Positions 18,904 through 28,017 of a DNA stretch of 64,000 bases are shown piece after piece. The DNA comes from Stutzerimonas stutzeri KOS6 (GTDB lineage: Bacteria; Pseudomonadota; Gammaproteobacteria; Pseudomonadales; Pseudomonadaceae): contig NZ_KK020676.1 of assembly GCF_000307775.2 (NCBI RefSeq), forward strand, positions 796,458 through 860,457, read 5' to 3'. A program made the translations under genes and the position numbers. The number at the start of each line of letters is the position of its first letter. Positions within the stretch are counted from its first letter, which is position 1. The notes beneath the pieces are model-generated. The model worked only from the letters and a program-made list of their open reading frames with translations. It ran no database searches and was not told the DNA's origin.

Positions 18904-19401
18904 TCAGTGCTGGACGCTGCCGGGCGCTTCGCCTGCACCCTGCATGCGCGTCATTTCCTGGGCGTAGAGGGCGTCGAAGTTCACCGGAGCCAGCATCAAC
19001 GCCGGGAAGGAACCGCGGGTCACCAGGCTGTCCAGCGCCTCGCGGGCGTACGGGAAGAGAATGTTCGGGCAGAACGCGCCGAGCGTATGGCTCATGGCGG
19101 CGGCTTCAAGACCCTTGATCAGGAATATCCCGGCCTGCTGCACTTCGGCGATGAAGGCGACTTCCTCGCCGGTTTTAACGGTGACCGAAAGGGTCAGGAC
19201 TACTTCGTGGAAGTCACCTTCCAGCGCCTTCTGGCGGGTGTTCAGGTCCAGCGCGACACTCGGATTCCATTCCTGACGGAAAATTTCCGGGCTCTTCGGC
19301 GCCTCGAAGGACAGGTCGCGGACGTAGATGCGCTGCAGGGAGAACTGCGCGCCCTGTTCGTTCTGCGACGCTGCGCCGCCGTTGTTAGCTTGTTCGGTCA
19401 T
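18904..19401 (-). CDS. secB: Protein-export chaperone SecB
   Basis: Tetrameric cytosolic chaperone that keeps preproteins unfolded and delivers them to SecA. The 165 residues include [18 protein letters not shown], the core [28 protein letters not shown] and [36 protein letters not shown]. It is the last gene of the minus-strand rhodanese-grxC-secB operon, an order conserved with E. coli yibN-grxC-secB. It lies 64 bp after grxC. Confidence 0.97.
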   Translation of the reverse strand: MTEQANNGGAASQNEQGAQFSLQRIYVRDLSFEAPKSPEIFRQEWNPSVALDLNTRQKALEGDFHEVVLTLSVTVKTGEEVAFIAEVQQAGIFLIKGLEAAAMSHTLGAFCPNILFPYAREALDSLVTRGSFPALMLAPVNFDALYAQEMTRMQGAGEAPGSVQH

Positions 19402-19465
19402 TTCTGCAACCTTCTATCGAGTTGTGCGTGTCGTTTGAATTGTTCGCAGCCCGAGCTATCCGCGC

Positions 19466-19720
19466 TCAGGCCTGCAGCAGCGAATCGAGGCGCCCTGCAC
19501 GCTCCAGGGCATGCAGTTCGTCACAGCCGCCGACGTGCTGTTCGCCGATCCATATCTGCGGTACCGAAGTGCGCCCGGCCTTGCTGGCCATCTCGGCACG
19601 CAGCGATGGCTTGCCATCCACGGGAATTTCCTCGTAGGCGACGCCCTTGCGATCGAGCAGCGCCTTGGCACGGATGCAGAACGGGCACCAGGCGGTGGTA
19701 TAGATGACGACGTTGGGCAT
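19466..19720 (-). CDS. grxC: Glutaredoxin 3 (GrxC)
   Basis: Glutathione-dependent disulfide reductase, 84 residues. The active site is CPFC in TAWCPFCIRAKALLDRKG (usual E. coli motif CPYC), with the GSH-binding TSVPQIWIG (TVP-type cis-Pro loop) and GGCDELHALE blocks. It lies two bases from the rhodanese stop and upstream of secB, so the three genes form one operon. Confidence 0.96.
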   Translation of the reverse strand: MPNVVIYTTAWCPFCIRAKALLDRKGVAYEEIPVDGKPSLRAEMASKAGRTSVPQIWIGEQHVGGCDELHALERAGRLDSLLQA

Positions 19721-19722
19721 GA

Positions 19723-20136
19723 TTACTTGACCACTGGCAGATTGTCGCCGCGCCAGCTGGAAATCCCTCCCGACAGCTTGGCGGCGGTGAAGCCTGCCTT
19801 CTGCAGCTCACGGCAGGCCGTTCCGGCGTGCTGCCCCATGGCATCGACCACGATGATGGTCTTGGCCTTGTGCTTTTCCAGCTCGCCTGTGCGGCTGACC
19901 AGCTTCTCGTAGGGAATGTTCAATGCATCGACGATATGACCGGCGTCGAACTCCTTCTTGCCGCGCACGTCCAACACCACACCCTCGCCACTGTTGACCA
20001 GTGCCGTCAGTTCGCGGTTGCTCAGGCTCTTGCCACCCTTGCGCGTCTCGGTGATGAACAGAAGGATCAACAGCGCCACGAACAGGCTGCTGAGTACATA
20101 GTGGTTAGAGACAAATTCAATCAGGTTAGCGAGCAT
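19723..20136 (-). CDS. Membrane-anchored rhodanese-like protein lacking the catalytic cysteine
   Basis: 137 residues from the ATG at 20134-20136 (a TTG one codon earlier is possible). A hydrophobic N-terminal anchor (about 5-28, YVLSSLFVALLILLFI) is followed by a rhodanese domain (VVLDVRGKKEFDAGHIVDALNIPY, KLSGGISSWRGDNLPVVK). The active-site loop reads VVDAMGQHAGTA, where sulfurtransferases have Cys as first loop residue; here that position is not Cys, so classical thiosulfate sulfurtransfer is unlikely. First gene of the operon with grxC and secB, equivalent to E. coli yibN. Confidence 0.92.
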   Translation of the reverse strand: MLANLIEFVSNHYVLSSLFVALLILLFITETRKGGKSLSNRELTALVNSGEGVVLDVRGKKEFDAGHIVDALNIPYEKLVSRTGELEKHKAKTIIVVDAMGQHAGTACRELQKAGFTAAKLSGGISSWRGDNLPVVK

Positions 20137-20275
20137 CAACGGGTACCCGGACGATAAAATGCGGGCCAGTATACACAGCCCCTCCTACCGGCTGAACCCT
20201 GATGATTCGTGACCCCGCCCCGGCCAGCCAGTAGACTGGCCGACCTTTTCCGCCCTGTGCAAGGAGCCCGAAAGC

Positions 20276-21823
20276 ATGCCCGTCGCACCTACTGCCGTGC
20301 CCAAACCCCTGGTTCTGATCATTCTCGATGGTTTCGGGCACAGCGATAGCCCCGAGTTCAATGCCATCCATGCTGCCCGCAAGCCGGTCTATGACCGCCT
20401 GCTGGCCAGCCAGCCGCACGGTCTGATTTCCGGCAGCGGCATGGATGTGGGCCTGCCGGACGGGCAGATGGGCAACTCCGAGGTCGGCCACATGAACCTG
20501 GGTGCCGGGCGTGTGGTGTATCAGGACTTCACCCGGGTGACCAAGGCGATTCGCGATGGCGAGTTCTTCGCCAACCCGACTATCTGCACCGCGGTCGACA
20601 AGGCTGTCGCGGACGGCAAGGCGGTGCACATCCTCGGCCTGCTTTCCGACGGTGGCGTGCACAGCCACCAGGATCATCTGGTCGCCATGGCCGAACTGGC
20701 TGCCCAGCGCGGCGCCGAGAAGATCTACCTGCATGCCTTCCTCGACGGCCGTGATACGCCGCCCAAGAGCGCACAGCATTCCATCGAACTGCTCCAGGCC
20801 ACCTTCACCCGCCTGGGCAAGGGTCGCATCGCCAGCCTGATCGGCCGCTACTTCGCGATGGACCGCGACAACCGCTGGGATCGCGTGCAACAGGCCTACG
20901 AGCTGATCGTCGAGGGCAAGGCCGAATACCGCTCCGATTATGCCGTGGACGGCCTGATCGCCGCCTACGAACGCGGCGAGAGCGACGAGTTCGTCAAAGC
21001 GACTTCCATCGGCGAGCCGGTGCGCGTCGAGGATGGCGACGCCGTGGTGTTCATGAACTTCCGCGCCGACCGTGCGCGCGAGCTGACCCGCTGCTTCGTC
21101 GAGCCCGGCTTCAAGGAGTTCGAACGCGCACGGGTCCCGCAACTGGCCGAGTTCGTCATGCTCACCCAGTACGCAGCGAGCATCCCGGCATCGGCGGCGT
21201 TCGCACCGGAAGCGCTGACCAACGTGCTCGGCGAGTACCTGGCCAACAACGGCAAGACCCAGCTGCGCATCGCCGAGACCGAGAAATACGCCCACGTCAC
21301 CTTCTTCTTCTCCGGCGGCCGCGAAGAGCCGTTCCCCGGCGAGGAACGTATCCTCATCCCGTCGCCACAGGTCGCCACCTACGATCTCAAGCCGGAGATG
21401 AGCGCGCCCGAGGTCACCGATCGCATCGTCGATGCCATCGAGAACCAGCGCTACGACGTCATCGTCGTCAACTACGCCAACGGTGACATGGTCGGTCATA
21501 CCGGCGTGTTCGAAGCAGCGGTCAAGGCGGTGGAATGCCTGGACAGCTGCGTCGGGCGCATCGTCGAGGCACTGGACAAGGTCGGTGGCGAAGCGCTGCT
21601 CACCGCCGACCACGGCAATGTCGAGCAGATGGAAGACGCCATGACCGGCCAGGCACATACCGCACACACCTGCGAGCCGGTGCCCTTCATCTATATCGGC
21701 AAGCGCAACGTCTCGATCCGCCAGGGTGGCGTACTGGCCGATGTCGCGCCGACCATGCTGACCCTGCTCGGCATGCCGGTGCCACAGGAAATGACCGGTC
21801 GCTCGCTCATCGAACTGAACTGA
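20276..21823 (+). CDS. gpmI: 2,3-bisphosphoglycerate-independent phosphoglycerate mutase
   Basis: Glycolytic enzyme that interconverts 3- and 2-phosphoglycerate with two manganese ions. The 515 residues carry the phosphoserine nucleophile Ser68 in [17 protein letters not shown], the [13 protein letters not shown] metal block at the start, and [12 protein letters not shown] and [10 protein letters not shown] metal sites near the C-terminus. AAGGAG lies about 10 nt before the ATG. It heads a plus-strand group with envC, ctpA and a deacetylase, but a 116-bp gap with a weak hairpin (21877-21891, then CTTTTT) precedes envC. Confidence 0.97.
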   Translation: MPVAPTAVPKPLVLIILDGFGHSDSPEFNAIHAARKPVYDRLLASQPHGLISGSGMDVGLPDGQMGNSEVGHMNLGAGRVVYQDFTRVTKAIRDGEFFANPTICTAVDKAVADGKAVHILGLLSDGGVHSHQDHLVAMAELAAQRGAEKIYLHAFLDGRDTPPKSAQHSIELLQATFTRLGKGRIASLIGRYFAMDRDNRWDRVQQAYELIVEGKAEYRSDYAVDGLIAAYERGESDEFVKATSIGEPVRVEDGDAVVFMNFRADRARELTRCFVEPGFKEFERARVPQLAEFVMLTQYAASIPASAAFAPEALTNVLGEYLANNGKTQLRIAETEKYAHVTFFFSGGREEPFPGEERILIPSPQVATYDLKPEMSAPEVTDRIVDAIENQRYDVIVVNYANGDMVGHTGVFEAAVKAVECLDSCVGRIVEALDKVGGEALLTADHGNVEQMEDAMTGQAHTAHTCEPVPFIYIGKRNVSIRQGGVLADVAPTMLTLLGMPVPQEMTGRSLIELN

Positions 21824-21939
21824 TCGCGCCAGCCGGGAAGCGGATGGTGCCAGCCGCCGTTTCCCGCTACAGGCTTCAAGCTTCCAGCTTGCTTTTTAGG
21901 CATACTACGCCGGTCATAACGTTCGGTTGACAGCCTTCC

Positions 21940-23187
21940 ATGCCTCGTACCTTCCTTGCCCTCGCCTTTCTCTGCCTGCTCGGCCCAGCCGTGGCGGACG
22001 AACGTGCCGCGGCGCGGCAGCAGATCGAAGCCGCTCGCCAGGACATCGCCGAACTGCAAAAGCTGCTCAAGCAGATCGAGCAGGAGAAATCTGGCGTCCA
22101 GAAGCAGTTGCAGACCACCGAAAGCGAGATGGGGCAGCTGGAGAAGCAGGTCGACACCCTGCAGCAGGAGATCGACCGCAGCGAAGCGGAACTGGAACGC
22201 CTGAACGAAGAAAAGACCACTCTCGAAGGTGCCCGCCTGGAACAGCAGCGGCTGATCGGCCTGCAGGCCCGCGCCGCCTACCAGAACGGCCGGCAGGAAT
22301 ACCTCAAGCTGTTGCTCAACCAGCAGAACCCCGAAAAATTCAGTCGCACCATTACCTACTACGACTACCTGAACAAGGCTCGCCTCGAGCAGCTCGACAG
22401 CTTCAATGAAACGCTGCTGCAACTGGCCAGCGTCGAAGCGGACATCGAAACCCAGCAGAACCTGCTGGCGGAAAGGAAGGACGGCCTGCTCGAGCGCCGC
22501 AATCAGCTCGCCGAGATTCGCAAGGAGCGCCAGCAGACCCTCGCCAGGCTCGACACAGACCTCTCCAGCCGCGAACAGAAGCTGCAGGCCCGCCGGCAGG
22601 AGCAGGCGCAGTTAGAGCGCGTGCTCAAGACCATCGAAGAAACGCTGGCGCGCCAGGCCCGTGAAGCCGAAGCGGCTCGTCAGCGCGCCCTGCTTGCCGA
22701 GCGCGAGCAACAGCAGCAGATCAAAGAATCTACAGCACCGAGTGGCCCGATGGTTTCCAGCGCTGGCGGCAATTTCGGCGGACCGTTCGCCCAGGCCAAG
22801 GGCAAGCTGCCCTGGCCGGTGAATGGACGTCTCGTCGCCCGCTACGGCACTCCGCGCGGCGGTGATGCTCGAACCAAGTGGGACGGCGTGCTGATCGGCG
22901 CCAGCGCCGGTACGCAGGTGCGTGCCGTGCATGGCGGCCGGGTGGTGTTCGCCGACTGGTTGCGCGGTGCCGGGTTGCTGGTGATTCTCGACCACGGCAA
23001 CGGCTACCTGAGCCTGTATGGACACAACCAGAGCCTGCTGCGTGACCCCGGCGACGTCGTCAAGGCCGGCGATCCGATTGCCACGGTTGGCACCAGCGGT
23101 GGCCAGGAAACCGCCGCACTGTATTTCGCCATTCGCCAGCAGGGCCGCCCAAGCGATCCTGCCCAATGGTGCCGCGCGCAAGGCTAG
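21940..23187 (+). CDS. envC: Murein hydrolase activator EnvC
   Basis: Periplasmic activator of the AmiA/AmiB amidases at the division septum. The 415 residues have a signal peptide (about 1-19, ending AVADE), a long coiled coil (about 20-260, rich in Gln, Glu and Arg) and a C-terminal LytM/M23 domain (GRLVARYGTP to the end). As in E. coli EnvC, metal ligands of active M23 peptidases are missing: the first-ligand region reads TKWDGVLIGA and the SLYGHNQS segment stands in place of HxH. It therefore acts as an activator and not as a peptidase. Followed at 71 bp by ctpA. Confidence 0.93.
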   Translation: MPRTFLALAFLCLLGPAVADERAAARQQIEAARQDIAELQKLLKQIEQEKSGVQKQLQTTESEMGQLEKQVDTLQQEIDRSEAELERLNEEKTTLEGARLEQQRLIGLQARAAYQNGRQEYLKLLLNQQNPEKFSRTITYYDYLNKARLEQLDSFNETLLQLASVEADIETQQNLLAERKDGLLERRNQLAEIRKERQQTLARLDTDLSSREQKLQARRQEQAQLERVLKTIEETLARQAREAEAARQRALLAEREQQQQIKESTAPSGPMVSSAGGNFGGPFAQAKGKLPWPVNGRLVARYGTPRGGDARTKWDGVLIGASAGTQVRAVHGGRVVFADWLRGAGLLVILDHGNGYLSLYGHNQSLLRDPGDVVKAGDPIATVGTSGGQETAALYFAIRQQGRPSDPAQWCRAQG

Positions 23188-23258
23188 CGAGCAGCGGCGT
23201 TCGGTCATGCCGAGCCGCCCGCATCGCCAAGCGCGCCCTCTCATTACTGGAGTTCGAC

Positions 23259-24578
23259 ATGTTGCACCTGCGCCGTTTCGCCCGTCCATCCACGCTCGCC
23301 CTGGCCATCCTGCTGGGAATGCAGGGTGGCGCCTGGGCCCAGCAGCCGACGACAGACGCAACGGCACCGAGCGCCAAGGCCCCGCTGCCGCTGGAGGAGC
23401 TGCGTACCTTTGCCGAAGTGCTGGATCGCATCAAGGCCGCCTATGTCGAGCCGGTGGACGACAAGACCCTGCTGGAAAACGCCATCAAGGGCATGCTCAG
23501 CAACCTCGACCCGCATTCCGCCTATCTGGAGCCCGAGGCATTCGCCGAGCTGCAGGAGAGCACCAGCGGCGAGTTCGGTGGTCTCGGTATCGAGGTCGGC
23601 ATGGAGGACGGTTTCATCAAGGTCGTCTCGCCGATCGACGACACCCCGGCCTCGAAGGCCGGCATCGAGGCCGGCGACCTGATCGTCAAGATCGACGGCC
23701 AGCCGACCAAAGGCATGTCGATGATGGACGCCGTGGCCAAGATGCGCGGCAAACCGGGTAGCAGCATCAGCCTGACCCTGGTGCGTGAAGGTGGCCAGCC
23801 ATTCGAGGTCAAGCTGACCCGCGCGGTGATCAAGGTGCGCAGCGTCAAGAGCCAGATGCTCGAGCCCGGCTATGGCTACCTGCGCGTCACCCAGTTCCAG
23901 GTCAATTCCGGCGAGGAAGTGGGCAAGGCCCTTGCCAGGCTGAAGAAGGACAACGGAGGCAAGAAGCTGAATGGCCTCGTGCTGGACCTGCGCAACAACC
24001 CGGGCGGCGTCCTGCAGGCGGCCGTGGAGATTTCCGATCACTTCCTCACTGACGGGCTGATCGTCTACACCAAGGGCCGCATCGCCAATTCCGAACTGCG
24101 CTTCAACGCCGACCCGACTGACGCCAGCGAAGGCGTGCCGCTGGTGGTGCTGATCAACGGCGGTAGCGCCTCGGCCTCCGAAATCGTTGCCGGCGCCCTG
24201 CAGGATCATAAACGCGGCGTGCTGATGGGTACCGACAGTTTCGGCAAGGGCTCGGTACAGACCGTGCTGCCGCTGAACAATGATCGGGCCCTGAAGCTCA
24301 CCACCGCGCTCTACTACACCCCCAACGGCCGCTCGATCCAGGCCCAGGGCATCGAACCCGACATCAAGGTCGAGCGCGCCAAACTGACCCGCGAACAGGC
24401 TGCCGAAGGGCTCCGCGAAGCGGATCTGGCGGGTCACCTGGGCAACGGCAATGGCGGGCCGGACCGCCCTACCAGCACCCAGATCGCCAGCGACTCGCCG
24501 CGCCCGCAGGACGATGACTACCAGCTCGGCCAGGCACTGAATCTGCTCAAGGGACTGAACCTAACCCGCGGCCAATGA
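23259..24578 (+). CDS. Carboxy-terminal processing protease CtpA (S41)
   Basis: Periplasmic serine protease of 439 residues. It has a signal peptide (about 1-28), an N-terminal helical region, a PDZ domain (about 90-170, GLGIEVGMEDGFIKV ... AGIEAGDLIVKIDG) and an S41 catalytic domain. The catalytic dyad is Ser307 in GGSASASEIVAG and Lys330 in DSFGKGSVQT. In P. aeruginosa CtpA works with the lipoprotein LbcA to degrade cell-wall hydrolases, which fits its place after envC. The start at 23259 is preferred over the longer frame, which runs over the end of envC. Its stop overlaps the deacetylase start (ATGA). Confidence 0.94.
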   Translation: MLHLRRFARPSTLALAILLGMQGGAWAQQPTTDATAPSAKAPLPLEELRTFAEVLDRIKAAYVEPVDDKTLLENAIKGMLSNLDPHSAYLEPEAFAELQESTSGEFGGLGIEVGMEDGFIKVVSPIDDTPASKAGIEAGDLIVKIDGQPTKGMSMMDAVAKMRGKPGSSISLTLVREGGQPFEVKLTRAVIKVRSVKSQMLEPGYGYLRVTQFQVNSGEEVGKALARLKKDNGGKKLNGLVLDLRNNPGGVLQAAVEISDHFLTDGLIVYTKGRIANSELRFNADPTDASEGVPLVVLINGGSASASEIVAGALQDHKRGVLMGTDSFGKGSVQTVLPLNNDRALKLTTALYYTPNGRSIQAQGIEPDIKVERAKLTREQAAEGLREADLAGHLGNGNGGPDRPTSTQIASDSPRPQDDDYQLGQALNLLKGLNLTRGQ

Positions 24579-25366
24579 GCATCCCAGGCTGGGCTGCAGG
24601 CCTGGCGTTGTTCATGATGCTGAGCAGCCAGGCAACGCCCGCGCGCGAAGCCACCGCGGAGCAGGCGCCACGGCCACGCCTGACGCTGGTCATTGACGAC
24701 CTCGGGCAGAACCCGGCGCGCGACCGCCGCGTGCTGCAACTGCCGGGCCCGGTGGCACTGGCGATCCTGCCCGACACCCGCCACGCCGCCGATCTGGCCG
24801 AACAGGCCCACCGCACCGGCAAGACGGTCATGCTGCACATGCCGATGGCACCCGCGCAGGGACGCTTCGCCTGGCACCCGGCGCTTCCTCCTGACGAGCT
24901 GGCGCGGCGACTGGACGCCGCCCTGGCGGCCGTGCCGCATGCCAGCGGGCTGAACAATCACATGGGCAGCGCCATGACCGACCAGCCGCAGGCCATGGCC
25001 TGGCTGATGGACGAGCTGCAACGGCGCCACCTGTTTTTCCTCGACAGCCGCACCAGCGCGCGTACCGTGGCCGCCGCCAGCGCCCAGCGTGCGGCGCTGG
25101 CCAGCCTGTCGCGGGATATCTTCCTGGATGATGACCCCTCGCCCGAGGCCGTGGCCGAGCGCTGGCGCGCCGCCATCGCGCTGGCCCGTCAGCAGGGTTC
25201 GGTGGTCCTGATCGGCCATCCCCATGCAAGCACCCTGGCCGTGCTGGAGCGTGAACTGCCACGGCTGGCAGCACTGGGCATCGAGTGGGTCGACATCGAG
25301 CAGATGATCGCCGCCCGCAGCAACCGGGCCATGGCCGCCCACGGTCGCGGCGGCATCTATCGCTGA
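24575..25366 (+). CDS. Divergent polysaccharide deacetylase family protein (YibQ type)
   Basis: 263-residue exported protein with a signal peptide (about 1-23) and a NodB-like barrel of the divergent (DUF610) type: LTLVIDDLGQNPARDRRVLQLPGPVALAILPDT, MLHMPMAP, HMGSAMT, FFLDSRTSA. The Asp-Asp pair in VIDDLG and the GNNHMGS-like segment are the family marks. It overlaps ctpA by four bases (ATGA) and ends the gpmI-envC-ctpA group, as in E. coli gpmI-envC-yibQ. Substrate is unknown; a cell-wall role is inferred from context. Confidence 0.9.
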   Translation: MSIPGWAAGLALFMMLSSQATPAREATAEQAPRPRLTLVIDDLGQNPARDRRVLQLPGPVALAILPDTRHAADLAEQAHRTGKTVMLHMPMAPAQGRFAWHPALPPDELARRLDAALAAVPHASGLNNHMGSAMTDQPQAMAWLMDELQRRHLFFLDSRTSARTVAAASAQRAALASLSRDIFLDDDPSPEAVAERWRAAIALARQQGSVVLIGHPHASTLAVLERELPRLAALGIEWVDIEQMIAARSNRAMAAHGRGGIYR

Positions 25367-25404
25367 GCGCCGCCAATGAAGCGCACCTGTAGGCTGCGCC
25401 GCGT

Positions 25405-26175
25405 TCAGCGCATCACGATGCCACGTGCGGCCAGGTAGGCCTTGGCTTCCGGCACGGTGTATTCACCGAAATGAAAGATGCTGGCGGCGAGCACCGCATC
25501 GGCCTTGCCTTCGAGAATGCCATCGGCCAGATGCTGCAGGTTGCCCACGCCACCGGAAGCGATCACCGGGATGCACAGCGCTTCGCTGATGGCACGGGTG
25601 ACGCCCAGGTCGTAGCCACTCTTCACGCCGTCCTGGTCCATGCTGGTCAGCAGGATCTCGCCAGCGCCGAGGTCTTCCATCTTCTTCGCCCAGGCCACCG
25701 CATCCAGGCCGGTGGGCTTGCGCCCGCCATGGGTGAAGATTTCCCAGCGACCCGGCTCGCCCGGTGCGGAGACCTTCTTCGCGTCGATGGCGACGACGAT
25801 GCACTGCGAGCCGAAGCGGTCCGCGGCCTCGCCGACGAACTCCGGGTTGAACACCGCGGCGGTGTTGATCGAGACCTTGTCGGCACCGGCATTGAGCAGG
25901 TTGCGGATGTCCTGCACGCTGCGCACGCCGCCGCCCACGGTCAGCGGGATGAACACCTGGCTGGCCATGCGCTCGACGGTGTGCAGGGTAGTGTCGCGGT
26001 TGTCGACGCTGGCGGTGATGTCGAGGAAGGTGATCTCGTCGGCGCCCTGCTCGTCGTAGCGGCGGGCGATTTCCACCGGGTCACCGGCGTCACGGATGTT
26101 CTCGAACTGGACGCCCTTGACCACGCGGCCGTTGTCCACGTCGAGGCAGGGAATGATGCGTTTGGCCAGGGCCAT
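25405..26175 (-). CDS. hisF: Imidazole glycerol phosphate synthase subunit HisF
   Basis: Cyclase subunit that makes imidazole glycerol phosphate and AICAR from PRFAR, using ammonia from HisH. The 256-residue beta-alpha barrel starts [24 protein letters not shown], which includes the catalytic Asp (LDVD). The second catalytic Asp is in [15 protein letters not shown], and phosphate loops VGGGVRS and IASGGVGN are present. The frame is open to 26262 but that part lies in the palindromic repeat. Last of the his genes on this strand, separated from hisA by 162 bp of repeats. Confidence 0.97.
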   Translation of the reverse strand: MALAKRIIPCLDVDNGRVVKGVQFENIRDAGDPVEIARRYDEQGADEITFLDITASVDNRDTTLHTVERMASQVFIPLTVGGGVRSVQDIRNLLNAGADKVSINTAAVFNPEFVGEAADRFGSQCIVVAIDAKKVSAPGEPGRWEIFTHGGRKPTGLDAVAWAKKMEDLGAGEILLTSMDQDGVKSGYDLGVTRAISEALCIPVIASGGVGNLQHLADGILEGKADAVLAASIFHFGEYTVPEAKAYLAARGIVMR

Positions 26176-26189
26176 GGTCGATCTCTCTC

Positions 26190-26267
26190 GTAGGGTGGAC
26201 AACCGCGCAGCGTTGTCCACCGGGTCACCGAATGCACGGTGGACAAGCGAAGCGTTGTCCACCCTAC
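26190..26267. repeat. Palindromic element with 14-bp terminal inverted repeats
   Basis: GTAGGGTGGACAAC (26190-26203) and GTTGTCCACCCTAC (26254-26267) are perfect inverted termini of a 78-bp element. Internally GTTGTCCACC and GGTGGACAA close two side hairpins. This is the GGACAAC variant of the family whose other copies read GGATCAC or GGATGT. It lies inside the his operon between hisA and hisF. Confidence 0.85.
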
Positions 26268-26270
26268 GGC

Positions 26271-26291
26271 TTATTCATCCTTGTACTTCAG
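26271..26291 (-). pseudogene. Duplicated hisA 3' end (LKYKDE-stop)
   Basis: The minus strand reads CTG-AAG-TAC-AAG-GAT-GAA-TAA, encoding LKYKDE and a stop. This is the same C-terminus as the intact hisA 46 bp upstream, which uses GAC-GAG-TGA. The two copies differ at three bases, all third codon positions. The fragment has no start and no longer coding sequence. Confidence 0.75.
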
Positions 26292-26294
26292 TGT

Positions 26295-26324
26295 GTAGGG
26301 TGGATCACGCTTCACCGATCCACC
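26295..26324. repeat. Half-element palindrome between the two hisA tails
   Basis: GTAGGGTGGAT-(CACGCTTCACCG)-ATCCACC, a single hairpin of the family. It lies in the 46-bp segment flanked by the two copies of the hisA 3' end. Confidence 0.85.
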
Positions 26325-26337
26325 GCGGATCAGCGAA

Positions 26338-27081
26338 TCACTCGTCCTTGTACTTCAGGTCGCAGAGCGCCTGCGCCTCAGCGACGTCGAGCGTGCCTTC
26401 GTAGATCGCCCGGCCGGTGATGGCGCCGATGATGCCCGGGGTGTTGGTGTCGAGCAGCTTCTGGATGTCGCCGATGTTGTGGATGCCGCCGGAAGCGATC
26501 ACCGGGATGCGGCTGGCGTTGGCCAGCGCCACGGTCGCCTCGACGTTGCAGCCCTGCATCATGCCGTCCTTGGCGATGTCGGTGTAGACGATCGCCGAGA
26601 CGCCATCGGCCTCGAAGCGGCGGGCCAGATCGACGGCCTGCACGCTGGAGACTTCCGCCCAGCCATCAGTGGCGACAAAGCCGTCCTTCGCATCAAGGCC
26701 AACGATGACCTTGCCCGGAAATGCGCGACAGGCCTCGGTGACGAACTCCGGCTCTTTGACCGCCTTGGTACCGATGATCACGTAGCTGACGCCGGCGCGC
26801 ACGTAGTGCTCGATGGTTTCCAGGGTACGGATACCGCCACCGATCTGGATCGGCAGATCCGGGTAACGCCTGGCGATGGCGGTGACCACCTCGCCGTTGA
26901 CCGGCTGGCCTTCGAAGGCGCCGTTGAGGTCGACCAGATGCAGACGACGGCAACCGGCCTCGACCCACTTGGCGGCCATGGCCACCGGGTCGTCGGAAAA
27001 CACCGTGGCATCGTCCATCAGGCCCTGGCGCAGACGCACGCAGGCGCCGTCCTTGAGATCGATAGCGGGGATAATCAGCAT
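26338..27081 (-). CDS. hisA: HisA, ProFAR isomerase
   Basis: Isomerises ProFAR to PRFAR in histidine synthesis. The 247-residue half-barrel repeat protein starts [20 protein letters not shown] with the catalytic Asp in AIDLKDG. The second catalytic Asp is in [16 protein letters not shown], and phosphate loops IGGGIRTLE and IASGGIHN are present. The C-terminus LKYKDE is duplicated downstream (26271-26291). It follows the DUF2164 gene by 36 bp. Confidence 0.97.
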   Translation of the reverse strand: MLIIPAIDLKDGACVRLRQGLMDDATVFSDDPVAMAAKWVEAGCRRLHLVDLNGAFEGQPVNGEVVTAIARRYPDLPIQIGGGIRTLETIEHYVRAGVSYVIIGTKAVKEPEFVTEACRAFPGKVIVGLDAKDGFVATDGWAEVSSVQAVDLARRFEADGVSAIVYTDIAKDGMMQGCNVEATVALANASRIPVIASGGIHNIGDIQKLLDTNTPGIIGAITGRAIYEGTLDVAEAQALCDLKYKDE

Positions 27082-27117
27082 GGCTTGAACCTGTTCAAAT
27101 CAAGTGTCGGTTAAGGG

Positions 27118-27378
27118 TCAGCTCTTCTCGAGCGCCCACAAGTCGCTTTCGATGCTTTCGAACCGTTCCTTCAGGTGGCTCTGCACGTCGAAGATCGCCT
27201 TGTTGTAATACAGCGGTGCGATTTCACGGGCGAACAGATCGAGCACTTCCTGCGCTTCGAACGAGCCCAGCTCGACCTCGAAACGCTCTTCCAGAAAGCG
27301 CTTGATGACCTGCTGCGCCGCCTGTTCCTGAGCGGCATCCAGCGTCAGGACCGGCGGCTTGAGCTTGGCCCGGCTCAT
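27118..27378 (-). CDS. DUF2164 family protein
   Basis: 86-residue cytosolic protein of unknown function, placed between hisH and hisA. It shows the DUF2164 pattern of two parts: a helical N-terminal region (EQEQAAQQVI-like, IKRFLEERFEVELGSFEAQEVLDLFAREIAPLYYNKAIFDVQ region) and a C-terminal helix with LKERFESIESDLWALEKS. The ATG at 27376-27378 abuts the hisH stop (no gap), so translation is coupled with hisH. No role in histidine synthesis is known for the family; presence in the operon is the only functional clue. Confidence 0.88.
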   Translation of the reverse strand: MSRAKLKPPVLTLDAAQEQAAQQVIKRFLEERFEVELGSFEAQEVLDLFAREIAPLYYNKAIFDVQSHLKERFESIESDLWALEKS

Positions 27379-28017
27379 TTACCAGCGGCCATCCCAGGCG
27401 GCGAAATTCTGCAGCAGCTGCAGGCCGTGGGTGTGGCTCTTCTCCGGGTGGAACTGCACGGCGAAGCGCGAGCCGTCAGCCAGCGCCGCAGCGAAGTCCT
27501 TGCCGTAGTGACCGCGGCCGACCACCTGGCGCGGGTTGCCGGCGTCGATGTAGTAGCTGTGTACGAAGTAGAAGCGGCCGTTATCCGGGATCGCATGCCA
27601 GAGCGGGTGGTCCACCGCCTGCTTGACCTCGTTCCAGCCCATGTGCGGCACCTTCAGGTGCTCGCCGTCCTCGTGCAGGTCCTTGCCGAAGAAACGCACC
27701 TGGCCGGGAAACAGGCCGATGCAGTCGACACCGTCGTTCTCCTCGCTGCGCTCCATCAGCGCCTGCATGCCGACGCAGATGCCGAGGAACGGACGGTCCT
27801 GGCTGACTTCGCGGACCAGTTCGTCGAAGCCCAGCCGGCGAATCTCGGCCATGCAATCGCGAATCGCGCCGACGCCGGGAAACACCACGCGGTCGGCTTC
27901 ACGGATGACCTGCGCATCGCTGGTGATCAGCACGCGGCCAGCGCCGACGTGTTCCAGCGCCTTGGCCACCGAATGCAGGTTGCCCATGCCGTAGTCGATG
28001 ACGGCAACGGTCTGCAT
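27379..28017 (-). CDS. hisH: Imidazole glycerol phosphate synthase subunit HisH
   Basis: Glutaminase subunit that supplies ammonia to HisF. The 212 residues start [21 protein letters not shown]. The class I amidotransferase nucleophile is Cys81 in [11 protein letters not shown], with the His-x-Glu pair in [13 protein letters not shown]. The start codon overlaps the last base of hisB, so the two are translationally coupled. The long open frame upstream to 28647 is out of frame with hisB and not coding. Confidence 0.97.
   Translation of the reverse strand: MQTVAVIDYGMGNLHSVAKALEHVGAGRVLITSDAQVIREADRVVFPGVGAIRDCMAEIRRLGFDELVREVSQDRPFLGICVGMQALMERSEENDGVDCIGLFPGQVRFFGKDLHEDGEHLKVPHMGWNEVKQAVDHPLWHAIPDNGRFYFVHSYYIDAGNPRQVVGRGHYGKDFAAALADGSRFAVQFHPEKSHTHGLQLLQNFAAWDGRW

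Noticed and set aside
20126..21667. 513-codon minus-strand frame opposite gpmI
   Set aside because: Antisense of a clear glycolytic gene, with low-complexity, His- and Asp-rich translation.
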